A stretch of DNA of 51,881 bases from contig CALLVV010000024.1 in the NCBI GenBank assembly GCA_938012815.1, positions 1 to 51,881 on the forward strand, in the 5' to 3' direction. The position numbers and the translations under genes were made by a program. Shown piece after piece: positions 1-8,598 of the stretch (positions are counted from its first letter, which is position 1; each line of letters opens with the position of its first letter). The stretch is from an uncultured Propionibacteriaceae bacterium (GTDB taxonomy: Bacteria > Actinomycetota > Actinomycetes > Propionibacteriales > Propionibacteriaceae). The notes beneath the pieces were generated by a model, which worked only from the letters and a program-made list of their open reading frames with translations, did no database searches and was not told the DNA's origin.

Positions 1-2
1 AC

Positions 3-1475
3 GTCATCATCGACCTCATCTGCTACCGGCGCCGCGGCCACAACGAGGGCGACGATCCGAGTTTCACGCAGCCCAAGATGTACGACCTGATTGAGCAGAA
101 ACGCTCCGTCAGGCGCCTGTACACCGAGGCCCTGATCGGGCGCGGAGACATCTCCGTATCAGACGCCGAAGACGTGATGGACAAGTTCAGGGCCCGCCTG
201 GAGAACGTTTTCAAGGAGGCGCGGGACGCCAAGAACACCGATGCGGTGATCGAGGAGTACACGAGGGTGCCCTACTACCCGACGAAACAGGGACACCGAC
301 TCACCGAGATCACACCGGAAATGATGCGCCGGATCAGCGAGGTGCACACCGCTCTCCCTGAGGGTTTCACCCCTCATCCGAAAGTACTGCCCCAGCTGAA
401 ACGGCGAGCCGAACAGATTCTGAACGGCCCCATTGACTGGGCAACAGCCGAGCTGCTCGCCATCGGTTCTTTGCTGATGGAGGGACGACCCGTCCGACTG
501 TCCGGACAGGATTCACGCCGCGGAACCTTCTCGCAGCGGTTCGCAGCCATCGTGGACCGCCTCACCAACGAAGCCTGGGTGCCCCTGAAACACCTGAGCG
601 ACGACCAGGCAACCTTCGATGTCTACGACTCGCTGCTCAGTGAGTACGCGGCCATGGGTTTCGAGTACGGCTACTCCGTGGCCCGACCGGACGCCCTGGT
701 CTTGTGGGAGGCGCAGTTCGGAGACTTCGCCAACGGCGCCCAGATCATCGCTGACGAATTCGTCGTATCCGGACAGGCGAAATGGGACCAGAAGTCCGGT
801 GTGGTGTTGCTGCTGCCACACGGTTTCGAGGGACAGGGCCCGGACCACAGTTCAGCGCGTATCGAACGCTGGCTGCAGCTGTGCGCCGAGAACGCCCTCG
901 CGGTCAGCCAGCCGTCAACGGCCGCCAGCTATTTCCATCTGCTTCGCCAGCACGCCTACGTCAATTATCACCGCCCGGTCGTGGTGGCCACCCCAAAGTC
1001 GATGCTGCGAAGCAAGGCTGCTTCCTCGCTTCCGGAGGAGTTCACCTCGGGAACCTGGCATCCGGTGCTGGACGACCCGAAGATCACGGATCCGTCCGAG
1101 GTCACCCGCCTGCTGATCTGCTCCGGCAAGATCCGCTGGGAACTCATGGCCAGTCGCGAGAAGTTCGGTCTCGACGGCAAGGTTGCCATCATCTCCTTGG
1201 AACGTCTGTATCCACTGCCTGGAGCCGAGATGGCCAAGGTGCTGGAACGCTACCGCCACGTCACTGACATCCGGTTCGTCCAGGACGAACCTGCCAACCA
1301 GGGGCCGTGGCCGTTCATCTCGGTTCACCTGCCGAATTCCGTCGCTAACCACACCGACCTTCCACTGCGAATGCACAGGGTGGCGCGACCGTGGTCCTCG
1401 GCTCCATCGGTCGGATCCTTGAGGGTTCACCAGCAACAGACCGTGGACCTGATGAACAGTGCCTTCGGGGCGTGA
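3..1475 (+). CDS. kgd: 2-oxoglutarate decarboxylase/dehydrogenase E1 component, 3' part
   Basis: The reading frame is open from base 3 and the real start lies upstream, so only the last 490 residues or so are present. The thiamine-dependent E1 core is recognisable from RRRGHNEGDDPSFTQP at the left edge, followed by the pyrimidine-binding and C-terminal transketolase-like domains (LLPHGFEGQGPDHSSARIER; QDEPANQGPW near the end). In actinobacteria this enzyme is usually a large E2-E1 fusion that decarboxylates 2-oxoglutarate in the TCA cycle. The N-terminal acyltransferase part cannot be checked here. It reads toward galK, with a gap of about 95 bases. Confidence 0.93.
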   Translation, partial: VIIDLICYRRRGHNEGDDPSFTQPKMYDLIEQKRSVRRLYTEALIGRGDISVSDAEDVMDKFRARLENVFKEARDAKNTDAVIEEYTRVPYYPTKQGHRLTEITPEMMRRISEVHTALPEGFTPHPKVLPQLKRRAEQILNGPIDWATAELLAIGSLLMEGRPVRLSGQDSRRGTFSQRFAAIVDRLTNEAWVPLKHLSDDQATFDVYDSLLSEYAAMGFEYGYSVARPDALVLWEAQFGDFANGAQIIADEFVVSGQAKWDQKSGVVLLLPHGFEGQGPDHSSARIERWLQLCAENALAVSQPSTAASYFHLLRQHAYVNYHRPVVVATPKSMLRSKAASSLPEEFTSGTWHPVLDDPKITDPSEVTRLLICSGKIRWELMASREKFGLDGKVAIISLERLYPLPGAEMAKVLERYRHVTDIRFVQDEPANQGPWPFISVHLPNSVANHTDLPLRMHRVARPWSSAPSVGSLRVHQQQTVDLMNSAFGA

Positions 1476-1569
1476 AGACGGACGTTTCCCGTAGCGCTGG
1501 CCCGCATCCATCGCTGGAAAAAATCTCACACGACCAGTTGAACCCAAAATTTCAGAAAGCCGGCGAACC

Positions 1570-2712
1570 ATGCATGACATCGAAAAACTGACGATCTGCT
1601 ATCAAGATTTGGTGTGCTCTGCCCCGGAAGGAATCTGGTTCGCACCCGGGCGGGTGAACCTGATCGGCGAACACACCGACTACAACGACGGTTTCGTCCT
1701 GCCCTTCGCATTGGAAAAGCGCGCGCTCGTCGCGGCGGGGCGTCGTGACGACGGTCGGGTCGTCATGCACGCCATGGATCTCTCGGAGACCGTGGAACTT
1801 CCATTGTCGGCTCTCAAGCCCGGCAGCGGGGGCTGGGCGGCCTATCTGGCCGGGGTGCTGTGGGCACTGCGCGAGGCGGGACACCAGGTGGGCGCGGTAA
1901 ACTTGGTACTCACATCAGAGGTGCCTCCAGGGGCAGGTCTGTCCAGTTCAGCGGCGATCGAGTGCGCGGTGATGGCCGCCGCCTGCGATCTCTTCGGCCT
2001 GGAGATCACTCCCATGGAACGTGCACGGCTGGCCCAGCGGGCGGAGAACGCCTACGTGGGCGCCCCGACCGGCCTCCTGGACCAGGCCGCCAGCACCCTG
2101 TGCCATGAGGGCCGCGGGCTCTTCATGGACTGCCGCACGCTTGAGACCGTCGAGGTGCCCCTGCCGTTGCACGAGCAGGGATTCGAGGTCCTGGTTCTCG
2201 ACACCCACACCCAGCACAGCCACGTGGACGGGGAGTACGGGGAACGCCGGGCGACGTGCGAGCAGGCCGCTGCGATCCTCGGGATCAGGGCGCTCCGCGA
2301 TGTCACGGAACTGGATGCGGCCCTGGCCAGACTTCCCGACGAGCGGATGCGCAAGCGTGTGAGGCATGTGGTGACCGAGAATGACCGGACCCGCGCGGCC
2401 ATGGAACTTGCCGTGAAAGGGAACTTGGCCGGGATTCCCTCCCTGTTGAACGAATCCCACACATCCATGCGCGAGGACTACGAGATCACGGCCCCGGCCG
2501 TCGACCTCGCCGTGGAGACCGCCTTGGCACAGGGGGCGCTCGGGGCCCGGATGACGGGCGGTGGATTCGGTGGCTGTATTATCGCATGGTGCCCCACAGG
2601 GCAGACCGAGCGCATCGGAACAGCCATCCGGGATGCCTTTGGGCAGGCGGGATTCCAGAAGCCCTCGTGGTTCACGACCGCGCCCTCGGAGGGAGCCGGT
2701 CGGCTGGAGTGA
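1570..2712 (+). CDS. galK: galactokinase
   Basis: A complete 380-residue GHMP kinase that phosphorylates alpha-D-galactose at C1 with ATP, the first committed Leloir step. The galactokinase signature GRVNLIGEHTDYNDGF is at about residues 28-43, the GHMP ATP loop PPGAGLSSSAA at about 118-128, and the C-terminal motif MTGGGFGGC near 325. Length is normal for the family. The ATG at 1570 has no strong Shine-Dalgarno sequence. No galT or galE is in the window; an aldose 1-epimerase lies about 22 kb away. A rho-independent terminator follows. Confidence 0.95.
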   Translation: MHDIEKLTICYQDLVCSAPEGIWFAPGRVNLIGEHTDYNDGFVLPFALEKRALVAAGRRDDGRVVMHAMDLSETVELPLSALKPGSGGWAAYLAGVLWALREAGHQVGAVNLVLTSEVPPGAGLSSSAAIECAVMAAACDLFGLEITPMERARLAQRAENAYVGAPTGLLDQAASTLCHEGRGLFMDCRTLETVEVPLPLHEQGFEVLVLDTHTQHSHVDGEYGERRATCEQAAAILGIRALRDVTELDAALARLPDERMRKRVRHVVTENDRTRAAMELAVKGNLAGIPSLLNESHTSMREDYEITAPAVDLAVETALAQGALGARMTGGGFGGCIIAWCPTGQTERIGTAIRDAFGQAGFQKPSWFTTAPSEGAGRLE

Positions 2713-2735
2713 CCTTCGAATTCTCCGGTTTCAAG

Positions 2736-2770
2736 CCCTGCTGCGGAGCGGCAGGGTTGTTTATTGTTGT
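2736..2770 (+). terminator. rho-independent terminator after galK
   Basis: A stem CCCTGCTGC / GCGGCAGGG (nine pairs including one G-T, loop GGA) is followed directly by the T-rich run TTGTTTATTGTTG. It sits 24 bases after the galK stop and insulates whiB1. Confidence 0.75.
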
Positions 2771-2829
2771 GGACCGGAGTAAGTTCTATCCGCTCGAAAG
2801 ATCATCTAACCAAAAAAGGAGTGCCATTC

Positions 2830-3081
2830 ATGGACTGGCGCCACAGGGCAGCCTGCCTGACAGAGGACCCGGAGCTGTTCTTCCCTGTCGGCAACACCGG
2901 CCCCGCACTCCAGCAGATCGAGGATGCCAAGAAGATCTGCCAGAGCTGTGCGGTCAAGGACCAGTGTCTCAACTGGGCACTCGATGCCGGCCAGGATCAT
3001 GGTGTCTGGGGTGGTACGAGCGAGGACGAACGCCGGGCCATGAAACGTCGTGCCGCCCGTTCCCGGGTGCGCGCCGGCTGA
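2830..3081 (+). CDS. whiB1: WhiB-family iron-sulfur transcription factor, WhiB1 type
   Basis: An 83-residue Wbl protein. The four cluster-binding cysteines are C9, C37, C40 and C46 (C-x2-C-x5-C spacing), followed by the turn GVWGG and a basic C-terminal tail. The opening MDWRHRAACLTEDPELFFPV is almost that of mycobacterial WhiB1. Such proteins carry an NO-sensitive [4Fe-4S] cluster and bind the primary sigma factor. The start at 2830 is supported by AAGGAG at 2816-2821. The neighbouring pdtaS, rshA and sigR genes match the mycobacterial whiB1 locus, which supports orthology. Confidence 0.93.
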   Translation: MDWRHRAACLTEDPELFFPVGNTGPALQQIEDAKKICQSCAVKDQCLNWALDAGQDHGVWGGTSEDERRAMKRRAARSRVRAG

Positions 3082-3093
3082 ACTGGGCGCGAT

Positions 3094-4542
3094 TCACATC
3101 AGCGCGGGAAACACCAAACGGGCACACGTGCCATGCCCGTCCTCCCGATTCCCGATCTCGAGGCTACCACCGAGATCCCCCACCAGAGTCGAAATGATTG
3201 CCAACCCGAGACTGGTCTGGCTCCCCAGCCGGAACCCGTCCGGTAGACCTGTTCCATTGTCGACCACGTCGATGACCATGCCCTCGTCCGATGCGGCCGG
3301 CCTGACCTCGATGCGCCCTGCGCCACCTTCCAGGCCGTGCTCTACCGCGTTCTGGCAGAGTTCGGTGATCATCATGGCCACGGACGTGGCAGCGTCGGCT
3401 CGGATCTCCCCGAAGCTGCCGACGCGAACCGCCTCAACGGCTCCCGAAGTGGCGGCGAGGTCACCGATCATTTGAAGAATGCGATCACACACACCGTCGA
3501 AGACGACATCCTCATCGAGGCTGTGGCTGAGCATGTCATGAACGACGGCTATGGACGAAACCCTGCGCATAGCGTCCTGCAAGGCCTCTCTGCCCTCCTC
3601 GGATCTGATTCGTCGCGCCTGCATCCGCAGCAGAGCAGCCACCGTTTGGAGGTTGTTCTTGACCCGGTGGTGGATCTCCCGAATGGTGGCGTCCTTGGTC
3701 ACGAGCATGCGATCCCGGCTGCGCAGATCAGTGGTGTCGCGGCAGAGGATCAGGGAACCCACCGGTTCTTCCTGCACAACGAGCGGAAGCACCACCAGAC
3801 GCATGGAGGCGCGCGGCTGTTCCACGTCAAAAACGACACTGCGGTGTTCCGTCAGGTCCGCCTGCACGGTCTGTCCCATGGACTCGACCCCCCGCATGAC
3901 GCTCCGGATCAGGGTGGTGAAGTCCTCATCCGCGATGTCACCTTGGGCACCAAGCCGCCTGAAAGCGGTAATCGCGTTCGGTGATGCGTAGCTGATCCGG
4001 CCGCCGGGCTGGACCCGGAGCACCCCATCACAAACCCTTGGGGCGAAGGCCTTGTCGGAGACCGGAGCCAAGGGAAAGTCCCCCTCAAGAATCATGCTGG
4101 TCAGGATGTCCGCGGCCTCGAGGTAGTTCTCCTCCAGAAGCCCGGTGGCGCGCATGCCCATCTGGTTGGTGTGACGTTCCAGCACCGCTATGCAACGGCC
4201 TCCCCGGAGGATGGGTATCGCCCACACGTCCACGGGAATTCCGGCCGACAGCGCATTGTCACTGGTTTCGCTGATTTCGTGGCTCATGTACGCCACCACG
4301 ACCTGGTGGTCCAGTTCGTAGGCGAGCTGCTCCCCGATGACATCGTCCTCCAAGGCCGTCGGGCCCGTCACCGGGCGGATCTGGGCCACGCATGTGAACA
4401 CCTCGCATCCGGGATCGTCCTCCTCGGGAACCCACAACAACAGATCTGAGAAGGAGAGATCACTCAACAGGTGCCACTGGCTCTGAAAAGCCAGGAGCCA
4501 GTCAGAATCGGAGAGTTCCTCGGGGGGATGTGTCCTCGCCAT
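3094..4542 (-). CDS. pdtaS: PdtaS-type sensor histidine kinase (GAF-PAS-HisKA_2)
   Basis: 482 residues and no membrane segment, so a cytosolic sensor. The N-terminal GAF-like domain is at about 1-150 and a PAS domain at about 165-275. The H-box IHHRVKNNLQTVAALLRMQA places the phospho-histidine at 291/292, and the HATPase N-box TELCQNAVEHG lies near 405. This HisKA_2 arrangement is that of PdtaS, which phosphorylates the RNA-binding antiterminator PdtaR; no PdtaR gene is in the window. The ATG at 4542 is chosen because the upstream in-frame extension would run across bL37. It converges on whiB1. Confidence 0.88.
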   Translation of the reverse strand: MARTHPPEELSDSDWLLAFQSQWHLLSDLSFSDLLLWVPEEDDPGCEVFTCVAQIRPVTGPTALEDDVIGEQLAYELDHQVVVAYMSHEISETSDNALSAGIPVDVWAIPILRGGRCIAVLERHTNQMGMRATGLLEENYLEAADILTSMILEGDFPLAPVSDKAFAPRVCDGVLRVQPGGRISYASPNAITAFRRLGAQGDIADEDFTTLIRSVMRGVESMGQTVQADLTEHRSVVFDVEQPRASMRLVVLPLVVQEEPVGSLILCRDTTDLRSRDRMLVTKDATIREIHHRVKNNLQTVAALLRMQARRIRSEEGREALQDAMRRVSSIAVVHDMLSHSLDEDVVFDGVCDRILQMIGDLAATSGAVEAVRVGSFGEIRADAATSVAMMITELCQNAVEHGLEGGAGRIEVRPAASDEGMVIDVVDNGTGLPDGFRLGSQTSLGLAIISTLVGDLGGSLEIGNREDGHGTCARLVFPALM

Positions 4543-4627
4543 GGCTCTACTCTGCCATCGTCCTGGCTGGTGACGCCATGCTGCATCTGGCACAATGGGC
4601 CGTCGCAACTCGAAGAAGGAGGCCCCG

Positions 4628-4702
4628 ATGGGCAAGACCGGTCGTAAGCGTCGAGCACGTCGCAAGAGCAAGGCCAACCACGGCAAGCGTCCAAACGCCT
4701 GA
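4628..4702 (+). CDS. 50S ribosomal protein bL37 (24 residues)
   Basis: A very small basic protein: MGKTGRKRRARRK, then SKANHGKRPNA. Length, basic composition and the C-terminal ANHGKRPNA match the actinobacterial large-subunit protein bL37. A perfect AAGGAGG at 4616-4622 sits five bases before the ATG. An in-frame ATG at 4595 would add 11 residues but would place the Shine-Dalgarno inside the gene, so the short form is preferred. A possible promoter is TGGTGA (4568) and CACAAT (4591) with 17-base spacing. It is divergent from pdtaS and followed by a strong terminator. Confidence 0.8.
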   Translation: MGKTGRKRRARRKSKANHGKRPNA

Positions 4703-4716
4703 CGCATGGAGATGAG

Positions 4717-4755
4717 GCGCCCTCGTTCCTGTTCGGGAACGAGGGCGCTGGGTTT
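4717..4755 (+). terminator. strong rho-independent terminator after bL37
   Basis: A perfect 13-bp stem, GCGCCCTCGTTCC (4717-4729) with GGAACGAGGGCGC (4736-4748) and loop TGTTCG, is followed by TGGGTTTT on the plus strand. The minus side has no T run, so it mainly serves bL37 and separates it from the convergent rshA. Confidence 0.85.
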
Positions 4756-4768
4756 TCCGGGGAAACCT

Positions 4769-5035
4769 TCAGAGGGAGAGGCAGAGGGCTGTGAGTTTGT
4801 TGCGCAATCCTGCCGGAGCGGCGGTGGTCGGCTGACTGCGGCGAATCATCTCGGTGATGACGGATTCGATTTCGAAGCTCTCCATACATCGCTCGCAGGC
4901 GTGCAGATGGCGCCTCACCCGGTCGGCATCGGTCTCGGGCAGTTCTCCGTGAAGGAAGGCATGAACGGCCTCCAAGGCCCGCACGCACTCGCCCATCTCG
5001 TCGTGCTCGTGGTCCACCATGTCAGGATCGGTCAT
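4769..5035 (-). CDS. rshA: RshA/RsrA-type zinc anti-sigma factor
   Basis: 88 residues with the ZAS motif H43-x3-C47-x2-C50 (HLHACERC). Members bind zinc through these residues, hold SigR/SigH inactive, and release it when the cysteines form a disulfide. The start overlaps the sigR stop by four bases, so the two are translationally coupled in the usual sigma/anti-sigma order. The assignment rests on the motif, the size and the sigR neighbour. Confidence 0.9.
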   Translation of the reverse strand: MTDPDMVDHEHDEMGECVRALEAVHAFLHGELPETDADRVRRHLHACERCMESFEIESVITEMIRRSQPTTAAPAGLRNKLTALCLSL

Positions 5036-5628
5036 GCCCTGGAACCCCCGATACCACGATCCGCAGCATAATCGGCCAAGGATTTGCGCAGCTGTGCCCG
5101 GCCGCGGTTCAGACGCGACATCACGGTCCCGATCGGGGTGCCCATGATGGAGGCTATCTCCTTGTAGCTGAACCCCTCTACATCGGAAAGGTACACCGCA
5201 AGCCGGTAGTTTTCAGCCAGCCCCGCCATCGCCTCTGCGACGGCGGCATCTGGGGTGTTGTCGAGGGCCTCCATCTCGGCCGAACGCAAGCCTTGGGAGT
5301 CGTGGGAGGCGGCTCTGGCCAGCTGCCAGTCCGTCACTTCCTCCTCACCACTCATCCGTGGTGAGCGGGCTGCCTTTCTGTAGGAATTGATATAGGTGTT
5401 GGTGAGAATCCGGTACAACCAGGCCTTCATGTTGGTACCGGGTTTGAACGATTCGCGTCCCCTCAGGGCTTTTACGTAGGTCTCCTGAACCAGGTCTTCC
5501 GCGTCGGTCGGGTTCCGGGCCATACGCAGGGCAGCCGAGTAGAGGCGGTCGAGATGGGCCAAGGCCTCGCTCTCGAACTCGAGTCCGAGTTCCGCAGCGT
5601 CCAGCAGCGTGGTGTCCGTTTCTTCCAT
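5032..5628 (-). CDS. sigR: RNA polymerase ECF sigma factor, SigR/SigH type (thiol-oxidative stress)
   Basis: From the ATG at 5628 the protein has 198 residues. Region 2 contains DLVQETYVKAL and the very conserved NMKAWLYRILTNTYINSYRK; region 4 contains GFSYKEIASIMGTPIGTVMS. These are the SigR/SigH sequences of mycothiol-producing actinobacteria. In-frame ATGs at 5697, 5739 and 5748 allow longer forms; none has a good ribosome binding site, and homologues begin near EETD, which favours 5628. It is followed by overlapping rshA. A candidate SigR-type promoter lies upstream at 5756-5780. Confidence 0.9.
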   Translation of the reverse strand: MEETDTTLLDAAELGLEFESEALAHLDRLYSAALRMARNPTDAEDLVQETYVKALRGRESFKPGTNMKAWLYRILTNTYINSYRKAARSPRMSGEEEVTDWQLARAASHDSQGLRSAEMEALDNTPDAAVAEAMAGLAENYRLAVYLSDVEGFSYKEIASIMGTPIGTVMSRLNRGRAQLRKSLADYAADRGIGGSRA

Positions 5629-5755
5629 CAGGGAAGAACATACCGGTGTCCGGTCCCATACCAAAGGAGCGTCCAGCGACAGGGCAGCGGATGTCATGTG
5701 GGTTGCAACGCGCCACCGGGGAGGATTATTCCCAGACATCGGCCCCATCCGTGTT

Positions 5756-5780
5756 CACGAAATCTGCGCCCGGTCATTCC
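5756..5780 (-). promoter_or_regulatory. candidate SigR-dependent promoter of sigR-rshA
   Basis: On the minus strand GGAAT (5780-5776) is followed after 17 bases by GTG (5758-5756). The SigR/SigH consensus is GGAAT, about 18 bases, then GTT, so this is a near match one base short. It lies in front of sigR, where autoregulation is expected from the family. Confidence 0.4.
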
Positions 5781-5812
5781 AACCAGACGCCGACATGGGT
5801 AAGTTTGAGGTC

Positions 5813-6331
5813 ATGAGTCTGTTGCGCTTCCTAGCCCGTAGCCTTTTTGCCAGTGCCTTCGTCGCCGATGGCGTGCGCAAGGTCACCTCACCAGCCGAGT
5901 TGGCGCCGGAAGCCGAGGCGTTCACGGCCCGCGTCACCCCCCTCGTGCAGCGGGTTGTTCCCTCCGGCTATTCCTCACACGTGCCCGACCGAGCAGAGTC
6001 CTGGGTGCGTATCTGCGGTGCCGCCGAAGTCCTCGGCGGCGTGATGTTCGCCACTGGGATCGGGCGTCGGCTCGGGGCGTGCCTGCTCGCCCAGGCCAGC
6101 ATCCTGAACATCGCGGTGGCCCTTCCCGAAAAAGGGGCCGACGCCGAGGAGAAACAGGAACGACGCCCCGAGGTGCTGAAGAACGTGGCACTTCTCGGTG
6201 CCTCCGTGCTGGCAACCCAGGATCTCCAGGGACGCCCCAGCGCTTCCTGGCGCCGCAGGAACACCTCCCGCAAGCTCCGCCGGGCGAAGGCGAGGGTCGC
6301 CAAGAAGGCACGTCAGGCGGTGGCGTCCTGA
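5813..6331 (+). CDS. DoxX-family membrane protein
   Basis: 172 residues. The N-terminus LLRFLARSLFASAFVADGVRKV is the usual DoxX opening helix with the trailing G-x-x-K. Further hydrophobic segments lie at about 66-82 and 85-105, and the C-terminus is strongly basic (RRRNTSRKLRRAKARVAKKA). The ATG at 5813 is preferred over 5795 because TTTGAGG lies just upstream. Its TGA overlaps the likely start of aroA in CTGA. In mycobacteria DoxX proteins take part in membrane-linked oxidative-stress defence; here the role is unknown. Confidence 0.8.
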   Translation: MSLLRFLARSLFASAFVADGVRKVTSPAELAPEAEAFTARVTPLVQRVVPSGYSSHVPDRAESWVRICGAAEVLGGVMFATGIGRRLGACLLAQASILNIAVALPEKGADAEEKQERRPEVLKNVALLGASVLATQDLQGRPSASWRRRNTSRKLRRAKARVAKKARQAVAS

Positions 6332-7599
6332 CGGCTGCTCCCCTTGCGACGGCCAACACGGCCGTCCAGGGGGTCGTCGAGGTACCCGGTTCCAAATCGG
6401 GAACGAACCGGGCACTGATGTTGTCCGCGCTCGCGGACGGTCCGTCAACGGTGATGGGGGCCCTTGAATCGCGGGACTGCGACCTCATGGCTGATGCGCT
6501 GCGTGCGCTCGGGGTGATCATTGAGACGCCCGGCCCGGGTGAGCTGCGGATCACACCCCCGCGGCATTTCCGCGGCGCCCCGGGGGGTATTGACTGCGGC
6601 CTGGCCGGCACGGTAATGCGTTTCGTACCCCCATTGGCCGCCCTGGCCGATTCCCCCACCCGTTTCTTCGGGGACCCGCAGGCCAGCGCTCGCCCGATGT
6701 CCGGACTCCTGGACGGTCTCCGCCAGCTGGGGGCTGGGATCGACTCCAATTCGCTGCCCTTCGTCCTCTCCCCCGGCCCGATAACGGATGACTCCGAGGT
6801 GGTGGTGGATTCCTCTGCCTCCAGCCAGTTCATCTCCGGCCTGCTGCTGATCGGGGCACACCTGCCTTTCGGGCTCAGGTTGCGGCATTCAGGGGATCCC
6901 CTTCCCTCCCGGCCCCACATAACGATGACCGTGGAGATGTTGCGCGATCGTGGCGTGCGCGTCGACGAAACGGATGTCACCTCGTGGCGGGTTCACAGCG
7001 GTCCCGTCCTGCCTCTTGACGTTCGTGTCGAACCCGATCTGACGAACGCCGCGGTCTTCTTGGCCGCCGGGGCCGCCACGGGTGGTTCCGTCACGGTTCC
7101 CGGTTGGCCCTCATCCACCCTCCAGCCGGGAACACGGTTCTTGGCTGTGGTGGAACGAATGGGCTGCGCTGCGATTCGCAGCGGAGAAACCGTGACCGTC
7201 ACCGGCCCCGGTCGGCTGCGAGGAATCGATGTCGATCTGCACGACGCTTCAGAGCTGACCCCCGTAGTCGCGGCCCTGGCAGCCCTGGCGGAGGGAACCA
7301 CCCGGATCACGGGGATCGCCCACATTCGTGGCCACGAGACCGACCGCCTGTCTGCGCTCGCAACCGAGCTCCGGAAACTGGGGGTCTCGTTGACCGAACA
7401 CCACGACGGTCTGGATATCACGGGAGGGCCACGGATGCGGGGGCCCGTCGAACTGTCCTCCTACGCCGATCACCGCATGGTGCACTTCGCCGCGATCATT
7501 GCACTGAACCAACCAGGAACCAGCATCGACGACCTCGACTGCGTCTCGAAGACCATGCCGGATTTCCCGCGACGCTGGAACCAGTTGGTGACCACCTGA
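6328..7599 (+). CDS. aroA: 3-phosphoshikimate 1-carboxyvinyltransferase (EPSP synthase)
   Basis: The enzyme transfers enolpyruvate from PEP to shikimate-3-phosphate in chorismate synthesis. The substrate-binding motifs VPGSKSGTNRAL, CGLAGTVMRFV, GDPQASARPM and YADHRM are all present, and length (about 423 residues) is normal. The start is odd. Between 6181 and 6418 the frame has no ATG, GTG or TTG, while homologues begin a few residues before VEVPGSKS. The only sensible position is CTG at 6328, which overlaps the doxX stop as CTGA. The stop overlaps rsgA by one base. Confidence 0.93.
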   Translation: MTAAPLATANTAVQGVVEVPGSKSGTNRALMLSALADGPSTVMGALESRDCDLMADALRALGVIIETPGPGELRITPPRHFRGAPGGIDCGLAGTVMRFVPPLAALADSPTRFFGDPQASARPMSGLLDGLRQLGAGIDSNSLPFVLSPGPITDDSEVVVDSSASSQFISGLLLIGAHLPFGLRLRHSGDPLPSRPHITMTVEMLRDRGVRVDETDVTSWRVHSGPVLPLDVRVEPDLTNAAVFLAAGAATGGSVTVPGWPSSTLQPGTRFLAVVERMGCAAIRSGETVTVTGPGRLRGIDVDLHDASELTPVVAALAALAEGTTRITGIAHIRGHETDRLSALATELRKLGVSLTEHHDGLDITGGPRMRGPVELSSYADHRMVHFAAIIALNQPGTSIDDLDCVSKTMPDFPRRWNQLVTT

Positions 7600-8570
7600 T
7601 GGCACGCTGGCAGGATGACCACGCGGCTTTCGAACGCCCCCGGAAACGCAGTCGCCCCCGCACCAAGGACCGCCCCGACTATTCATGCTCCCCGGATGCC
7701 CTGGTGGCCTCCATCGACCGCGGAAGGTACCGCTGCCTCCTCGACGACGGTACCGCCGTCACCGCGACGAAGGCCCGCGTCCTGGGGCGCAAGGGCGTCA
7801 TCGTCGGAGACCGGGTGAAACTGGATGGTGATGTCTCCGGAACGGCCGGAACCCTGGCGCGCGTCGTCGAGGTCTCAGAACGCCGCACCTGGCTGCGCCG
7901 CTCCGCCGACGATGCGGACACCTTCGAACGCCCCATTGTCGCCAACGCCGACCAGCTGATGATCGTAACGGCCCTCGCGGATCCGGAACCGCGAATAGGA
8001 ATGATCGACCGTATCCTAGTCGCCGCCTATGACGCCCATATTTCCCCTATTCTCTGCCTGACCAAGGCGGACCTCGCCTCCCCTGACGGTCTCCACATCA
8101 CATACGCCCCGCTGGAAATCCCCATAGTCGCGACCCGGCCCGGCGGCGATCTCTCCCCGGTCAGGGAGCTCCTGGAGCGACACACGACCGTGCTGATCGG
8201 ACATTCCGGAGTGGGAAAATCAACCCTGGTCAATGCCTTGGTTCCAGGCGCGGACAGGGCCACCGGTGCGGTCAGCGGCGTGACCGGCAAGGGACGCCAC
8301 ACATCCACATCCGCGGCCGCCATTGCCCTGCCCGGCGGCGGCTGGATCATCGACACCCCCGGTGTGCGTTCCTTCGGGATAAGCCATGTCCATGCGGAGG
8401 CCTTCATAGGCGCCTTTCCAGACCTTGAGAAACTTGTCGACGGCTGCCCTCGCGGTTGCCGCCACGATTCCTCCGCCCCGGAATGCGCTCTTGACGAGGC
8501 AGTTCGCTCCGGCAGGCTCGGTGCAGAAAGATTGCTCTCCTTTCGTCGGATGGAGCGGGCCTTCGCCTGA
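7599..8570 (+). CDS. rsgA: ribosome small-subunit-dependent GTPase A
   Basis: 323 residues. An N-terminal OB-like part is followed by a circularly permuted GTPase: G4 TKAD at 155-158, then the P-loop GHSGVGKST at 201-209, then G3 DTPG at 252-255. The C-terminal zinc site is C283, C287, H289 and C296. RsgA is a late checkpoint factor for 30S maturation. The ATG shares its first base with the aroA stop (TGATG), so the two are coupled. aroA followed by rsgA is a common actinobacterial order. Confidence 0.94.
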   Translation: MARWQDDHAAFERPRKRSRPRTKDRPDYSCSPDALVASIDRGRYRCLLDDGTAVTATKARVLGRKGVIVGDRVKLDGDVSGTAGTLARVVEVSERRTWLRRSADDADTFERPIVANADQLMIVTALADPEPRIGMIDRILVAAYDAHISPILCLTKADLASPDGLHITYAPLEIPIVATRPGGDLSPVRELLERHTTVLIGHSGVGKSTLVNALVPGADRATGAVSGVTGKGRHTSTSAAAIALPGGGWIIDTPGVRSFGISHVHAEAFIGAFPDLEKLVDGCPRGCRHDSSAPECALDEAVRSGRLGAERLLSFRRMERAFA

Positions 8571-8598
8571 TCCCAGAGGTCTCGGCTACCTTAGAGGC

